A stretch of 64,000 nt of DNA from NCBI RefSeq assembly GCF_030247195.1, contig NC_080672.1, positions 1,302,001 to 1,366,000 on the forward strand, in the 5' to 3' direction. The notes under the pieces were generated by a model. That model saw only the letters and a list, made by a program, of their open reading frames with translations, had not been told where the DNA came from and ran no database searches. Source of the stretch: Topomyia yanbarensis. Lineage: Eukaryota > Arthropoda > Insecta > Diptera > Culicidae. Within the stretch, counting starts at the first letter, position 1. Each line of letters opens with the position of its first letter. Both the position numbers and the translations under genes were made by a program. Shown one piece after another: positions 1 to 12,915 of the stretch.

Positions 1-130
1 AAAACTTAGTTTCAAATGAACAGTGTAACGCTCCCATAAGCTGCTATTGAATTTTTGGTTGATCCGACTTCCGGTCTTGGAGTTACGGGTTGAAGAGTAC
101 GGTCACACAGCAAATTCCCTTGTAAACTGG
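1..130 (+). repeat. Dispersed repeat family E, fragment
   Basis: This stretch aligns by eye with 11788-11920: shared blocks include TTCCGG after a TGAATTTTT stretch, GTTACGRGTTGAAGAGT and CACACAGCAAATTCCC. It is the inner part of a repeat whose start is seen at 11640 and 10076. The window therefore begins inside a repeat copy. No coding capacity is apparent. Confidence 0.6.
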
Positions 131-689
131 TAACACTATCCACCCTTCTTCCACTCACGCCCCTCCAAAACTCTCTCACTCCCCCCTCAGACTAAACTCA
201 CACCCGAATCTCCTTCGCCCGCCCGTATACCGATATATGATAGGTTGTTCCCAACGTATCCTCTCCTCCCACTAATTGTCCCCTTACCCTCCCCGCCACC
301 CTGCACTTTAAAATATGTCAACATGAAGACAACATTGAACTCAGGCTGATTAAGCCAATTAAACATTATATTTTTGTTTGTTTCAAGTGTGTCAGCGTCG
401 ACATGTGCACTCATATATACTTACCAAGTGTAATAAGAACGTAAAAGACATTTCCACAATGTTATTAACTCGCTGCTGCCCAACGCCGCCTATTGGCGGG
501 TTACGGGAAAATCGCTATAGAATAAACACGATTGTATGTTGCCACCACTATGAAAACCTCTTCACAACATTTCCATTAATCATACAAATGCATTGTTTGC
601 ATTTTGATATCACCAGTCTTCCCATGAACATCGACCAGTGTACAACATTTCGTGCATGCGTTCAACCTCAAACATGATTTGCCGTTGTA
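131..689. other. Intergenic, no recognisable feature
   Basis: Only short overlapping frames with no family resemblance occur here. There is a C-rich strand patch at 140-300. Nothing supports a gene. Confidence 0.5.
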
Positions 690-1385
690 TACAGGTTTAC
701 ATCGAACACCGAATCCAAGAGAACGATGTGCAAACTTAGGTTGTTACACCGTGTGCGTACACAAGAAAGGCACACACAAAACATAATGAAGTGTATCGAT
801 TTTGTTTCGACAAATTTAAGACTAAGAGAACTAAAAGCAATGAAATTGAAAGACGGATAGGTATTCTAGAGTGAATCAGTTATACACTTAGAACGGAAAA
901 CTAGGACGGCGTCGGCGGTAAAACATGATGATGAGTTATGATCTATCAGTGACCATGCGGTAGCCTTGGGTGCAACGCCCAACTCCTACTTAGCAGAAGG
1001 CAAAGAATTCTTCACACTTCCTTTCGATCATGTCCATATGACACTGCCTAGTCATAGTTTTCAGTGCTAAGTTTATAACTGATTCACTCTAGAATACCTA
1101 TCCGTCTTTCAATTTCATTGCTTCCATTTCTCTTAAATTTGCCGAAAATAGCCAACCAAATCGATACAGTAGAACCTTGCGGCAATTAAAACATAGTAAC
1201 AAAACAGAATGAGTCAATGCTAGTGATGATGAGTGAGAGAAAGAGAAAACTAGTGTCAAGAAACTGTGTGTACGAACACCGCGTACGTACATAGGGTTCG
1301 GATGTGTAGACAACCACGTGCACGTACCCATCTTGTACCCACACAAAATGTACTAAAGCGAATATGGTATTCGATGTTCAATTGG
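690..1385. repeat. Imperfect long inverted repeat (MITE-like palindrome)
   Basis: The arm at about 690-890 reappears reverse-complemented at about 1070-1380. The inner arms match best: AAGACGGATAGGTATTC at 850-876 against its complement at 1091-1110, followed by CAATTTCATTGCTT and TTAAATTTG blocks. The outer arms (GTGTGCGTAC, TCGAACACCGAA) are more diverged. The loop at 890-1070 is not palindromic. No target duplication could be defined. A non-autonomous foldback or MITE is the likely nature. Confidence 0.65.
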
Positions 1386-2683
<1,298 letters not shown>

Positions 2684-4561
2684 CACGGAAAAAATACGTT
2701 CATAAATTCATGAACAAAAGAGCACGATTTCGTGAGCTGAACGATTTACGAAAACCATGACCAAGTTCCTGAAATTATGAATAATAAACCTCGTATGAAT
2801 GAAACTATTTGTGTTTTCTAAAACTACTTCGCCCCAAATATATACATGGCGGTACATAGACAGTTACAGTGGACATGTTTAGTTTTTGTTGTGATTCTTG
2901 TTCATGATTTAGGAATACACAGTCGACAGCCAAACGTTGTTCATGATTTCAAGAGCTTATTCGCGATTCTTGTGAATTCTCATGACGTTAGCGGGATAAA
3001 AGTTCAAGATTTCAAGATCTTAGTCGCGATGTTCGTAATTTCTATTCACGTTATCGTTATATTTTAGTCAAGAGTAGAGTGAATCATGTTTATGATTGCA
3101 GGATCTTAGTCACAATTTTAGATATTTTTGTCACGAGTTGTGTGGTTTGTGTTCATGATTTCAGGAACTTAGTCACGATTTTCGTAATTTCTGTTCATGT
3201 TATCATGATACTTTATTTTAGAGCTTTCTTTCAAAGAGTAATGTAACTAACTTATCATGGTAGTCGTAAATTCTTTTCGCCTTATCGTGATCTGTTATTT
3301 TTTGGTTACTAACGGTTTTTTTACTTGGAATAACGTGACAATATGAACTGGATCATTAAAATAAGACTCATTCGCGATATCTGGTTTCATGAACTATGTC
3401 ACGCACACTATTTGGTGTTCTCAGTGCAGTTTTCGTTTTCTGTCCGGACATCACAATGAACCTTATCAAATGAATAACGATGTTCGAGGTTCTAATAGTT
3501 TTTTTTTATCTACTGCTCGTACCTATTACGCAAGTAGCTGGGCATTTCATAAAAAACTCCACGGAACAAAAATGATTCTACGAATAATACTTCAAATGTT
3601 GTGAAAGAGTTCACGTAAAAATTTTATTACCATGTTGCATGAAATTGTAAATGATTAGGAATATCTTCTAAATATCAAAAGCACGCAATAGATACTAGAT
3701 AGATCGCAAAACATGCACTACGAATCATGAATCAGTTCACGAATACATGAATAATATTTTATGATATCGTGAACCTTTTCATGAAAACGAATGACAAGTT
3801 GTGACTATTGTGCTAGGCATCATGAACCAGTTCACGAATACATGAAGAATATTCCATGATTTCGTGAACTATTTCACGAGCACGGATATTGGATCGTGAC
3901 TAATATATTAGAAATCATAAACCAGTTCACGAATACATAAATATTTTATGATTTCATGAACAATTTCACGTTGTGACTATTATAGTAGATATCACGAAGC
4001 GGTTCACGAATGCATGAATAATATTTCATGAACTATTTCATGAGCATGGATATTGAATCGTAACTAATATATTAGGAATAATGAACCAGTTCACGAATGT
4101 ATGAATAATATTTGATGATATTGTGAACCATTTCACGAGCACGGATATTGGATCGTGGCTAATATATTAGGGATCATGAATTAGTTCACGAGGATTGAAT
4201 GGATTCATGAATAAAATTCCGATTTCGTGAAATAGTTTACGACAAATAGCCAGAATATTTTGATTTTGTGAACTAATGTTCCTATATCTATGCAAAAAAA
4301 ATCATGAGTCAACGTTTGGTTTTATGAATAATGTTCATAAAGTTGTGAACTAGTTCTTGGCGGAAACCGTGACCGAAAATCATAAAGCAAAAACAAATAT
4401 TTCCACTAATGAAAGCGTTATGCGGGCGTTACTGAAGGGAAATTGAACAAAATATAAAAGCCTTGGTTTTTGTTCATGGTCCTGTTTTCGTAACGTAAAA
4501 ACGTGATTGTTCCAGAATTTATGGCACTTTTTTCACGATTTTTGGAACAATTTTTTTCCGT
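2684..4561 (+). mobile_element. Family A element, full-length copy with terminal inverted repeats
   Basis: The left end reads CACGGAAAAAATACGTTC and the right end, reverse-complemented, ACGGAAAAAAATTGTTCC, an imperfect terminal inverted repeat. The interior is AT-rich and dominated by variants of TTCATGAA and GTTCACGAA. Two other copies in the window (minus strand, 22885-29526 interrupted and 16257-18910 interrupted) follow the same order of sequence. No transposase frame is present, so this is a non-autonomous DNA transposon of unknown superfamily. A target duplication was not clear: GTACTAC occurs near both ends but not exactly adjacent on the right. Confidence 0.75.
3723..4195 (+). repeat. 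Subterminal direct repeats inside family A
   Basis: Six units of roughly 85-105 bases, each carrying the core CAGTTCACGAATACATGA or a variant (near 3731, 3826, 3910, 3999, 4085 and 4179), often followed by ATGATTTCGTGAAC, CACGAGCACGGATATTG and ACTAATATATTAG. Such subterminal arrays in DNA transposons often bind transposase; that role is an inference here. Confidence 0.75.
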
Positions 4562-4639
4562 CATTGGTACTACAAACAACAAAAAACTGGAACATAAATA
4601 TAAAATTTCAGTGCAATATACATTTCAGTGAACTCCAAT

Positions 4640-4830
4640 GGATTTAAAACTTTACTTTTTCGGTGTACGCGGGCAGTATACAAAGGTGGGGCCGTATGTA
4701 CATTTCCCAACTTTGACGATCTGAATCGAATGGTATACGAGACTCGGCCCTCCGGGCCTCGATTTTCTGAGTGATGAGAGAGGCAAAAAGCTTGTTGTTA
4801 GCAAAATTACTGGCTACACCACTGAAGCAG
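4640..4830 (-). repeat. Family E fragment, reverse orientation, next to a family B-like end
   Basis: The segment GGCCCTCCGGGCCTCG with a flanking GATGAGAGAGGCAAAAA is the complement of the family E head seen at 10120, 11680 and 62165. It is followed at 4810-4823 by CTGGCTACACCACTG, the terminal motif of family B. Confidence 0.55.
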
Positions 4831-5124
4831 GTTTTGGAGTTGACAGCAGTCAATGATGCAAGCCCATCCACATAATACTGATTTCGGATTACTTGAACAA
4901 ATATATTGATTAGAATATAGATTTAATAATAACTTTCCTTCCTGTCCGGTATGGCACAATCTTGTCATAATTCATGCATATCCCTACGACAATCACGTCA
5001 GTTATGCAACTGCTACAGCTCTAAAATGATTTCGCCTATATTTCAAAGTGTTGTGCACTCAGTGCACTGCGCGCCTTCAGCAGGGATACGTTGTAACAGA
5101 AATCGAAAATTCCTTCCACAACCC

Positions 5125-6018
5125 TTACGAGTAGTCGGAGTTATCCACGATCCATTGTCGGAAGTGTGTAACCCGAACATACACCGATGGCATTCCAATC
5201 GAGCAACCGGCAGCGGATCCGAACGAAACGATACCGACCTGCAGAGAACTATCACCATCGGCGACAGTCAGAGGACCACCAGAGTCACCATTGCAAGACG
5301 ATCGGCCACCAGCTCCGGATAGACAAATATTTTGATCCTGAATAATGTTATTATTACCACCCCAGCTTAAAAGGCAGTCATTATGCGACATAATTGGGTT
5401 GGAAGTGAACATAACCACGGCGGATGTGGCCTGGTTGGCATCCGAAGTACGGCCGAATCCAGATACAGTACCGGTGAATCCAGCGAACGTCCGACTGTCG
5501 CCATTAGCTGGAATATTTACGGGTACGATACGCTCATTGAACACAATACCGATATTCAAGCGGACAACGGCGATGTCGTTTCTGATGTTAGTTGGACTAT
5601 ATCCGGAATGGATTGTGATTCCAGCGGGAACGAAAGCGATTCTCTGCTGACTGGGCTCATTGTTCACTCTGTTATGAGCTCCCATGATGGCAGTTCCACC
5701 GAGAGCGTTCTGAACGCAATGGGCTGCAGTCAGGATGAAGTTGTTTGTCAGCACGGATCCTCCACACAGACCGGTACCCGCGGAGAATGAACTAAGCAGA
5801 GCGACTTGATACGGGAACTGTCCAGGGTGTGCCTGTTGTCCATTGGTGATTCGACGATGTGGAGTCAGCTTACGCAGGAACTGCATCTCGGCCGGCAGAC
5901 GTGCCCAGTAATGATCGAACTCTTCGATCGGTTTCACCTGGGACCAATCGATATCGATCCATTCAGCACTAACCACAGCTAGAGCACCAATTAGCAAAAG
6001 TACTAGCCCGGTCTTCAT
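5125..6018 (-). CDS. Secreted chymotrypsin-like S1A serine protease, gene 1
   Basis: A single-exon gene for a 297-residue pre-pro-enzyme. I choose the ATG at 6018 because it opens a signal peptide (MKTGLVLLLIGALAVVSA); the frame can be extended upstream only through TTG codons. The propeptide holds IDIDWSQVKPIEEFDHYW. Activation would cut after Arg56 to free ITNG. The triad is His100 (TAAHC), Asp148 (NDIAVVRL) and Ser246 (GDSGGP). Ser240 sits at chymotrypsin position 189, so Arg/Lys cleavage is not expected. Three disulfide pairs are in place. The block PIEEFDHYWARLP is typical of mosquito JHA15/brachyurin-like enzymes, secreted into the midgut; that location is from family knowledge. It is paralogous to the four other proteases in this window. 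I see no frame damage. Confidence 0.95.
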   Translation of the reverse strand: MKTGLVLLLIGALAVVSAEWIDIDWSQVKPIEEFDHYWARLPAEMQFLRKLTPHRRITNGQQAHPGQFPYQVALLSSFSAGTGLCGGSVLTNNFILTAAHCVQNALGGTAIMGAHNRVNNEPSQQRIAFVPAGITIHSGYSPTNIRNDIAVVRLNIGIVFNERIVPVNIPANGDSRTFAGFTGTVSGFGRTSDANQATSAVVMFTSNPIMSHNDCLLSWGGNNNIIQDQNICLSGAGGRSSCNGDSGGPLTVADGDSSLQVGIVSFGSAAGCSIGMPSVYVRVTHFRQWIVDNSDYS

Positions 6019-6040
6019 CTTGGATAATGGCAACAACTAC

Positions 6041-6072
6041 TGATGCTAAGTGTCAATTTGATCGTTTATATA
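6041..6072 (-). promoter_or_regulatory. Core promoter of protease gene 1
   Basis: On the minus strand TATATAAA (6072-6065) precedes a TCAGT initiator (6043-6039) with the A at 6041, a spacing of about 31 bases. This predicts a 22-nt 5' leader before the ATG at 6018. The same arrangement occurs at genes 2 and 3. Confidence 0.75.
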
Positions 6073-6079
6073 TGTTGAT

Positions 6080-6310
6080 GGACACGGATTATCTTTACAG
6101 TACTCGGAAGTGATAAATGCGATTATCATAGGACACAGATTGAAATTTTTACTTAGTTCCCTTAAACTTAGTAGGTAATTTCATCATACGTATTTAAACG
6201 TGAAATGATTAGGTTGAAAACTGATATGATTGATGGACACAATGGGTACTTCAGAGAATTTATCGCAATGGCGTAAGCTCTACAACCGAGATTTCATCAA
6301 GTTTCACAGT
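6080..6310 (-). promoter_or_regulatory. Upstream block conserved with protease genes 2 and 3
   Basis: Blocks such as CACAGATTGAAATTTTTRCT, a RTACTTCAACGTGAA-like block, CACAATGGGTA and AAGATTTCATCAA recur in order upstream of gene 2 (31600-31830) and, more diverged, of gene 3 (49200-49440). This may be shared regulation or merely shared ancestry of the duplication. A diverged family B scrap follows at about 6325-6400. Confidence 0.6.
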
Positions 6311-6841
6311 CTTCGGTGAATTCCCGTCTTTATTCAGTAGGAAAGCTAAAGTCCTTTAAGACATAGAATAATAGGTTACTATCCACATCGTAAAAATCAA
6401 GTAGTTATAAGATGGTGAACCGTGTCTTCACTTTCAGTATAAAAAGCGAATCAACCTTGCTTAAAAATTGGAGCTTCAAACTCGGATAATTTATCAATAG
6501 AAATTTTTTTAGCAATAATGCTTCATCCTCCGACCGATTCTGTGTATTGTCACAGTAATTATTAAAAATTAAAAAAATAGAGTCCTTTTCATATAATATT
6601 CTTATTATCTTACCTCATTTCCCCATTCTACTGAACCATTTGAATAAAGCTCGCTAGAAGTATATTATATTTTCCCTCTGAAGAGAAAATCAAAAAAACA
6701 CATTTGTGTTTCGACACCGTCTCATCAGTATCGTAGCAGACCGATTTGGTGGCCAGATAGACCTTAAATCCAAAAATGGAAAACACTGTCACGAATCATA
6801 TTTCCACTGACAGAACAAAACACTAACGGCAACCGTACACT

Positions 6842-7060
6842 GTGGTATAAATGTACCCCACGCCAACTTTGACACCTGCTTACACAAAGACTATAAGCAA
6901 ACTGGCCGTACCACCTTTTCCTACTCTTACTAAGAACTCTAAATTGAATTATGTTTAGGGTCCCAGGTCGGTAAATGCCGAATTCTCGTCTTCACACGGC
7001 TTCAAGGAAGGCATGGGGTACATTTATACCAATGAGGTATATATAGGTGTGGCAGTACAC
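6842..7060. repeat. Short inverted repeat element
   Basis: TGGTATAAATGTACCCCACG at 6841-6860 pairs with its near-exact reverse complement at about 7010-7032. The pieces are about 150 bases apart. It is probably a small MITE; boundaries are uncertain. Confidence 0.5.
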
Positions 7061-10000
7061 ACTGTTTGCTAGTGTTAGCAACCAAAAATATGTAAACAAT
7101 CCAGAAGCACAACGGGTCGACGTCATATCGGTCACACGATTCAATGGGAGCGGAACGACCGGTATGACGAAAGTAAGTCGATTTATACTGTGATCACTCA
7201 CACCACTCATGTAAGATTCATCTTACGAATACCAAAGTGCCATCTTCGCCAGACCTGTATATACGACATTGCATTTGTACCCCAGTGCAAGTTCTAGGGC
7301 TAGTGATGTGTTTCATTATATAAATTTTCGAAATTTCCCTATGCTCACTTAAAGGACGATGCACTTTCAGAGGAGCAACAACTTTACTCATCAGGTGCGT
7401 CACTCTAATAGACGGATTCAACCAAAGGTCAGCAGTGGCTATGTTCTTGAAATTACACTTGGACAGACAGAGTTGCAGATATTCAAATTCATTGAATGAA
7501 AATTAATCATAATCAACCGCATCCATCTTCAATATTCAGTTACACAACTGGTAACTTCAAACAAACAAACTTTCCATTCATTCGACTCCGATTATGGCAC
7601 GAAATGAACGTGTTGCTGTGTTGTTGAAACTCGATCGCAGTAGTCTTACGCGTTGGAAGTGAAAATGTTCAGCTCCTGTCAAAATTATGCAAACCGTCGA
7701 TTTTGAAAAAATCCTAATATTACCTCGGGAAGGAAAGGATACGCGCACGGAAGTGAAAGCGGTGTGATTGGCCAATGAAGAGTGTTAGACGCAGGTGCCC
7801 AAGCATCCGGACGTATTTCGAAGATTATCGCGAGTGATTAACTGGTGCTTGCCCGGAAAAGGCGGAGGTAGAGTTCGCTCCGATCTCGTTCTTATCAAGA
7901 GGAACTTGGCAGGTTTCAAAATCGACGGATTGCTGAAAAGGTGGACCGAATTACAGGAAAATAAATGCGCTGCTCATAGCTTAGATGAATGTCCTTCTAT
8001 TTCTACGTGAAGATTTTATTGCATCGATAAAAAGTAGTATTCGACATGAAAACATCTTTTTCAAGACTTTTTTTTCTCGATTGTTGACACTAGAAATGTT
8101 ATCCTGATCGGTTGAATTTGCGCAAATACCGTTGTCTCATACGAGATTTTGGACACATCATTTTGAAAGTATCATACGATAAGGTGGTCAACAATTTTGT
8201 ATGCTGTCGCAGATACAATCGATTGAGAAACGGTTGCCACGTCTATACGGGGTGTTTCGGGAAAGTCGCCCTACTCGCAACCATTCAAAAGTAAATGACG
8301 GTAGGTATGAGGTAAAAAGGTAAATCTTGAAAGCAATTAATTTAAATTTCATGGTACACTAAATACACGTCAATTCCATGCGCATTTATTCCTGGCAAGG
8401 AATCAAAAGTTTAATAATAATACTAGTATAAATTTGAAACTCGGGAAAATGACCTCAGAATGTGCCGCTAGGTCTCTGTCATTCTGAAATGGGTCACTGG
8501 TAAATCGGCAGAGCTAACACCTCCTACATCCTGAAATCAAGTTGTTTGCATGGAGAAGTCAGACCATATGCAAAAAACTTTTTTTTTCATAATACCAAAG
8601 CCGGCCAGTGGGACACACTAGAGTGGGACACGGTTGTATGAAAAAAAAAAAAATTTGCTCCGAGTAACTTTTTGGGTCCCATTCAGCTCCCAGAACAACT
8701 CTCCAAATTTTAAGCTCGATCGGTGAAACTATATTTTTGCGCCCCACAGTGGGACGAGCCCGGACTTAAGTCCAGATATGAAGGTCACGCGATATGTTCA
8801 TCAATATTTTTCTTAGGTTGGCTTATGTGCCGAATTTTTCACGGCTTTTAGAAAGGTGTAAGTCCAGTGTTTTTGCAAAATTTGCTCATCAGAACTTTAT
8901 CCGGTTATTTTCGTTTTTCGAAGAAACAGTTGGTCCTATGGCATCGGTTACTTCAGCAAAATTATTCGTTTGATTAAATTACACCGTAAAATTATCACAA
9001 ATGAGTTGCTGGTTTGTTGATTCATTGTTTAAATAGCTGTTTGTCATGATAATTAACAAAGCACGAACTTCTAAAGCCATAACAACTACGGCGCCCGCGA
9101 ACGCCCGCTATAGCACTGTACTCATTCGAAAGCTTTCAATTTTCTCTTTCACATGAGCCCATGGTAGTTTTGCGAAAACTTGCGATAAGCAATCAAAATT
9201 TAAAAAAAAAACTGCAAATGGAGACGCGTGGTATTTATTGATAGAAAATTTCAATAATTATTTTATAACTAGAATAAGGACATGAAGACATGCACAGCTT
9301 TCAAATAACATTGAGAGGATGATCCGTGAAGTTTCTACAAGTGCACAAACGAGAGGAGCCGAGGGGAAAGAGTAATTGCTTAGATGCTGATAGTATCCAT
9401 TCCATGAAGCAGAAAATATCGGATGAATCATCATTTTTTTAAAGCATCGGATGAAGATTAAAATAAATTATGCTTAATTTTTTAAATAAACGAATTAACA
9501 TAAGAATTTTTTATCAACATAAAATCAAACTGCATCTTTTGAAATTTTCATTTGCTCAACCATTTGTAGATTAATCGATTCAGTGTCCCAAAATAACCCA
9601 AATAAAATAAAATCTGTTTGAATAAACCACATGGGATGTGATGGGATATGAAGCCACAATCATTTCATGGCTTTTCCAGTGGATGCGAGTAGACTTACGG
9701 CAGCCCCGAAATACTTTATCATAAAACATTCATTATGCGTGAACCAAACTACAGATTAGTGAAGTTATTTTTGCTTAACGATTTCCGTCAAAAATGAATT
9801 CAACGTTCCAAAGCTATTCAAAATCATTTTATTTGAATCGTTAAGACATGACAATAATTTTAAAGAACTGCGGCGTACAAAAATTAACAAAAAAATAAGA
9901 AACTTAACGATTATTTTTTTAGCCTCCCTAATGAGTGTTTTTTTCTAATGTTTTAATATCAAAAAGGAATGCAGTACACAAACATTTCTACTAAAAATAT

Positions 10001-10074
10001 TAAATACTACCACAAAATAATTATTTTTCAGCCACCCTAATGAGAGGGGACTTTTTTCAAACATGTTTTACATT
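7061..10074. other. Gene-free region with scattered repeat scraps
   Basis: No complete gene is visible. At 8600-8760 there is a segment (CCCAGAACAACTCT, AAGTTACTCGGAGC on the minus strand, next to CCCCACAGTGGG) that matches 15170-15290 in reverse orientation, so it is a dispersed repeat. The stretch 7570-8010 is less AT-rich and might be a decayed transposon, but no motif could be read. Confidence 0.5.
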
Positions 10075-10075
10075 T

Positions 10076-10230
10076 CTTATAAAAGAAATGTATAGAATTC
10101 GCTCAAACTTTCAAGATTTTTTCCGAGGCCCGGAGGGCCGAGTCTTATATACCAATCGACTCAGCTCGACGATTTGGGACAATGTCTGTGTGTGTGTGTG
10201 TGTGTCTCTGTGTGTGTGTGTGTATGTAAC
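10076..10230 (+). repeat. Family E copy with (TG)n microsatellite
   Basis: The head AAGAAATGTATAGAATTCGC, then CGAGGCCCGGAGGGCCGAG and ACCAATCGACTCAGCTCGAC, matches 62100-62220 closely. A TG/TC repeat at 10183-10224 follows. This repeat type is widespread in Aedes intergenic DNA as I recall it. Confidence 0.75.
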
Positions 10231-11149
10231 GGACAAATTCTCATTCGTGTTTCTCAGCAATGGCTGAACCGATCTTATCCAAACCAATTTTAAATGAAAG
10301 AACTAAAAAACAGTATGAACGCTATTAATTTGTTTTTGATTCTGATGTTTAGTTTTCAAGATATGAATGTTTGAATGCGTAAAAATGGCGTTTTTTGCAG
10401 TTTTTTTGAATTATCTGCCGAAATTGACAATACAGATTAACAATTTATATGTTTTTAGACAGCTTTAACGAATACCTTTCGAACAAGCTATAGATTGTTG
10501 AAATCGGACTATTATCAAAAGAGATATTTATAATTAAATGCGGACGAAAGATTTTTATCATTTCCCATTGCCAGAAATATTACCAAAAACATGTAATTTA
10601 TTATTAGCGCCAAAACGGCTTATTTTAGGTAAATAGTATCTTCGGAGAATTTAATGAAGATAATATGCCCTTTCTTTTGGTATTGTGCTTTTGCTGATTA
10701 ATCCCCCTATGAGTGAGATATTTTCACAAATTTTCTTGGAAGTGATTATATCGAAATGACGTCTTCAGCAAATTTGTAGCTCTTACTTTTGCGAATAACT
10801 TTACTGAAGACTTTAAATATCTATTTTGAATACTTTAAAAGTTATGGATTGTTGTTTGTGGATTACTCTTTGTCGCCTATTTATTGTTCAATATAGTAAT
10901 AATCCATTGAAATAAGCCAAACATTATTTCGATAAAACGAATTTTGTATTTCATTTTTCTATCTACAACCGCTAGAAATAATCACCGAACACTTCCAAGT
11001 TGTCTGGAAGGAACTTGATAACTTATCAGTGCAAACATGTTCATTTGTGCGAACCTTCTGACTGCAATTTTTCTAACTTATGACCATCGGATCGATCTGA
11101 AACATATCGGAAAATGAAAAGCGAAATAAATAACTACAAGCAACGGCGT

Positions 11150-11590
11150 AACCAAGAGAAGGTTTTGGGGTTTAACACCATACAACCCCCCTCCCCCCTC
11201 CACCACACCCAAAAAAATATTGGATTGAAGTTGAAAATTTATTGATGCAGACTGATTTAATTCAATTTTACAATAACAATTATCTGATCCGTAGATTGAT
11301 AACCTGTTGTAAACATCATGAGGACTTTTGATAAATTGTCGGAATGGGGTCCTGATATGTAACTGATCTATAGGTCTTGAATTCACAGTTGTCTAATAGC
11401 ATCAATATCAAATTCCTGCCTGAAAACATTCCAATAGAAAATTCCAGAGTTCTGTAATCAATCATAATCCTCAGATTTATTTTCAAATTAATCTCGTTTT
11501 TGTAGAGATGTACTGTAATAAGGGTCTTTATTCAATAGGAAGCGAAGTTAAAATTGATTTAATGTCTATGAAACATAGAATTGTTCACCA
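11150..11590. mobile_element. Family B element, copy 1, left part
   Basis: It begins with GCAACGGCGTAACCAAGAG and has an internal match with 17045-17350 (ATTATCTGATCC, CATCATGAGGACTTTTG, GTCTATGAAACATAGAA). The matching right end at 12899-12915 carries a complementary terminus (CAGCGGTGTAGCCAGAAAT when reversed), so the element has inverted ends of the form CARYGGYGTARCCA. No transposase frame is seen. Confidence 0.6.
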
Positions 11591-12505
11591 AAAAAATGCA
11601 TAACTTTCAACATTTGCTAAAAATGTTTTTGCCTTTCTCATTCACTCTAAAATTCGTCAATCTAATCCCGACCCGGAGGGCCGAGTGTCATATGCAAATC
11701 GACTGAGTTCGTCGAGATCGGAAAATGTCTGTGTGTATGTGGAAAAAAATGTGACCTCTGTTTCTCAGAGATGGCTGGATCGATTTGCACAAAGTTAGTC
11801 TCAAATGAAAGGTACAACCTTCCCTTCGGCTGCTACTGAATTTTTTATTGATTGGACTTCCGGTTTCGAAGTTACGAGTTGAAGAGTGCAATCACACAGC
11901 AAATTCCCATATACACTGAAATGAAAAATTTTCAAAATCAAATTTGTAGTTTTGATGCCAAATGCCTTTAAAATGCATGAAACATTGAGATGTTTGGCAA
12001 AAATTGACTTTTTTGGACTTTGGTACATTTTTGCCTTTCTCATATAGAAAGATTATGCAATCACTCTAAAAATCGTCAATCATACCGGCCCGAGGGGGGT
12101 ATGCAATGAGGGGTTGCTACTTTAAAATTAAAACTAGTTTAAAATTTCTTAAGTTGAAAAATTTCGGCAGGACGTGGACCTCCCGGATCATTCTCCATGA
12201 TCCACTGCTGGTTTCAAGCGATGTTTCAGTATCACATAGTTTCTCAAGATCGTGGCTGTCGATCCATTGTATGTATGTGCAAATCGTACTGAACATGTAA
12301 TATTCATTTCCACCATCGTATTGAACATAACCAGCCATGTAATCGTAGTCTGGACAAATGAGACAAGCACAATTGCACCATTAGGTGGATTAAAACAGGT
12401 TTTTATTTTGGGAATGCGTCGAGTTGAGACGAAAACGTAATATGATTAATAACGAGGATAACACTTTCCGAATGTAGAGAGAAATTTATGAAAAATGACA
12501 TTCGA
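11591..12505. repeat. Nested insertion of family E copies inside family B copy 1
   Basis: Family B copy 2 reads continuously from ACATAAAG to TTTATGAGCATTTGATT, whereas copy 1 is interrupted here by about 0.9 kb. The insert contains one family E copy (head at 11640, CCCGGAGGGCCGAG at 11675) and the start of a second (CCTTTCTCATATAGAAAG at 12032). Confidence 0.55.
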
Positions 12506-12915
12506 CTCTAGCAGGTTCTGATCGATTTTGATGAGCATTTGATTTTTGTTGTATGACCAATTATATGTATAGGTCAAATGTTTAAAAACAGTAATTTAAG
12601 GTCAAGATAGCATCATTATGAAACCGCCAATTTCGGAGGTTTAGTATCTTCAATGAGTTTTACAAACGTTAAACAGCGCATCATTTGATAAAATAATTTT
12701 GACGGTGTATCGTCCAAGAAGTATTTATGGTGAATTTTCGCAGGTTTTATTCATGACTACAATAAAGTCTCAACAAATTCACTAAAGACACGAACCTTGT
12801 TACTATTTTCTGCATAATTTTAAAACTTTAAAAATTATGGTTTCGGAATTATGCCGTTTGGACAGTATGATCGATTTTCACCAAACCCCCACCAAACCGA
12901 ATTTCTGGCTACACC
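12506..12915. mobile_element. Family B element, copy 1, right part
   Basis: It resumes the family B sequence (GATGAGCATTTGATTTTTGTTGTA) and ends with ATTTCTGGCTACACCGCTG, the inverted counterpart of the left end. The same terminus closes copy 2 at 18690-18708. Confidence 0.6.

Noticed and set aside
6019..6036. Six-codon N-terminal extension of protease gene 1 (and the same in genes 2 and 3)
   Set aside because: It starts with TTG, whereas the following ATG opens a signal peptide 22-23 nt after the predicted transcription start.
7570..8290. Possible mariner-type transposase remnant
   Set aside because: No catalytic motif or helix-turn-helix pattern was readable; the frames are short and unrelated.
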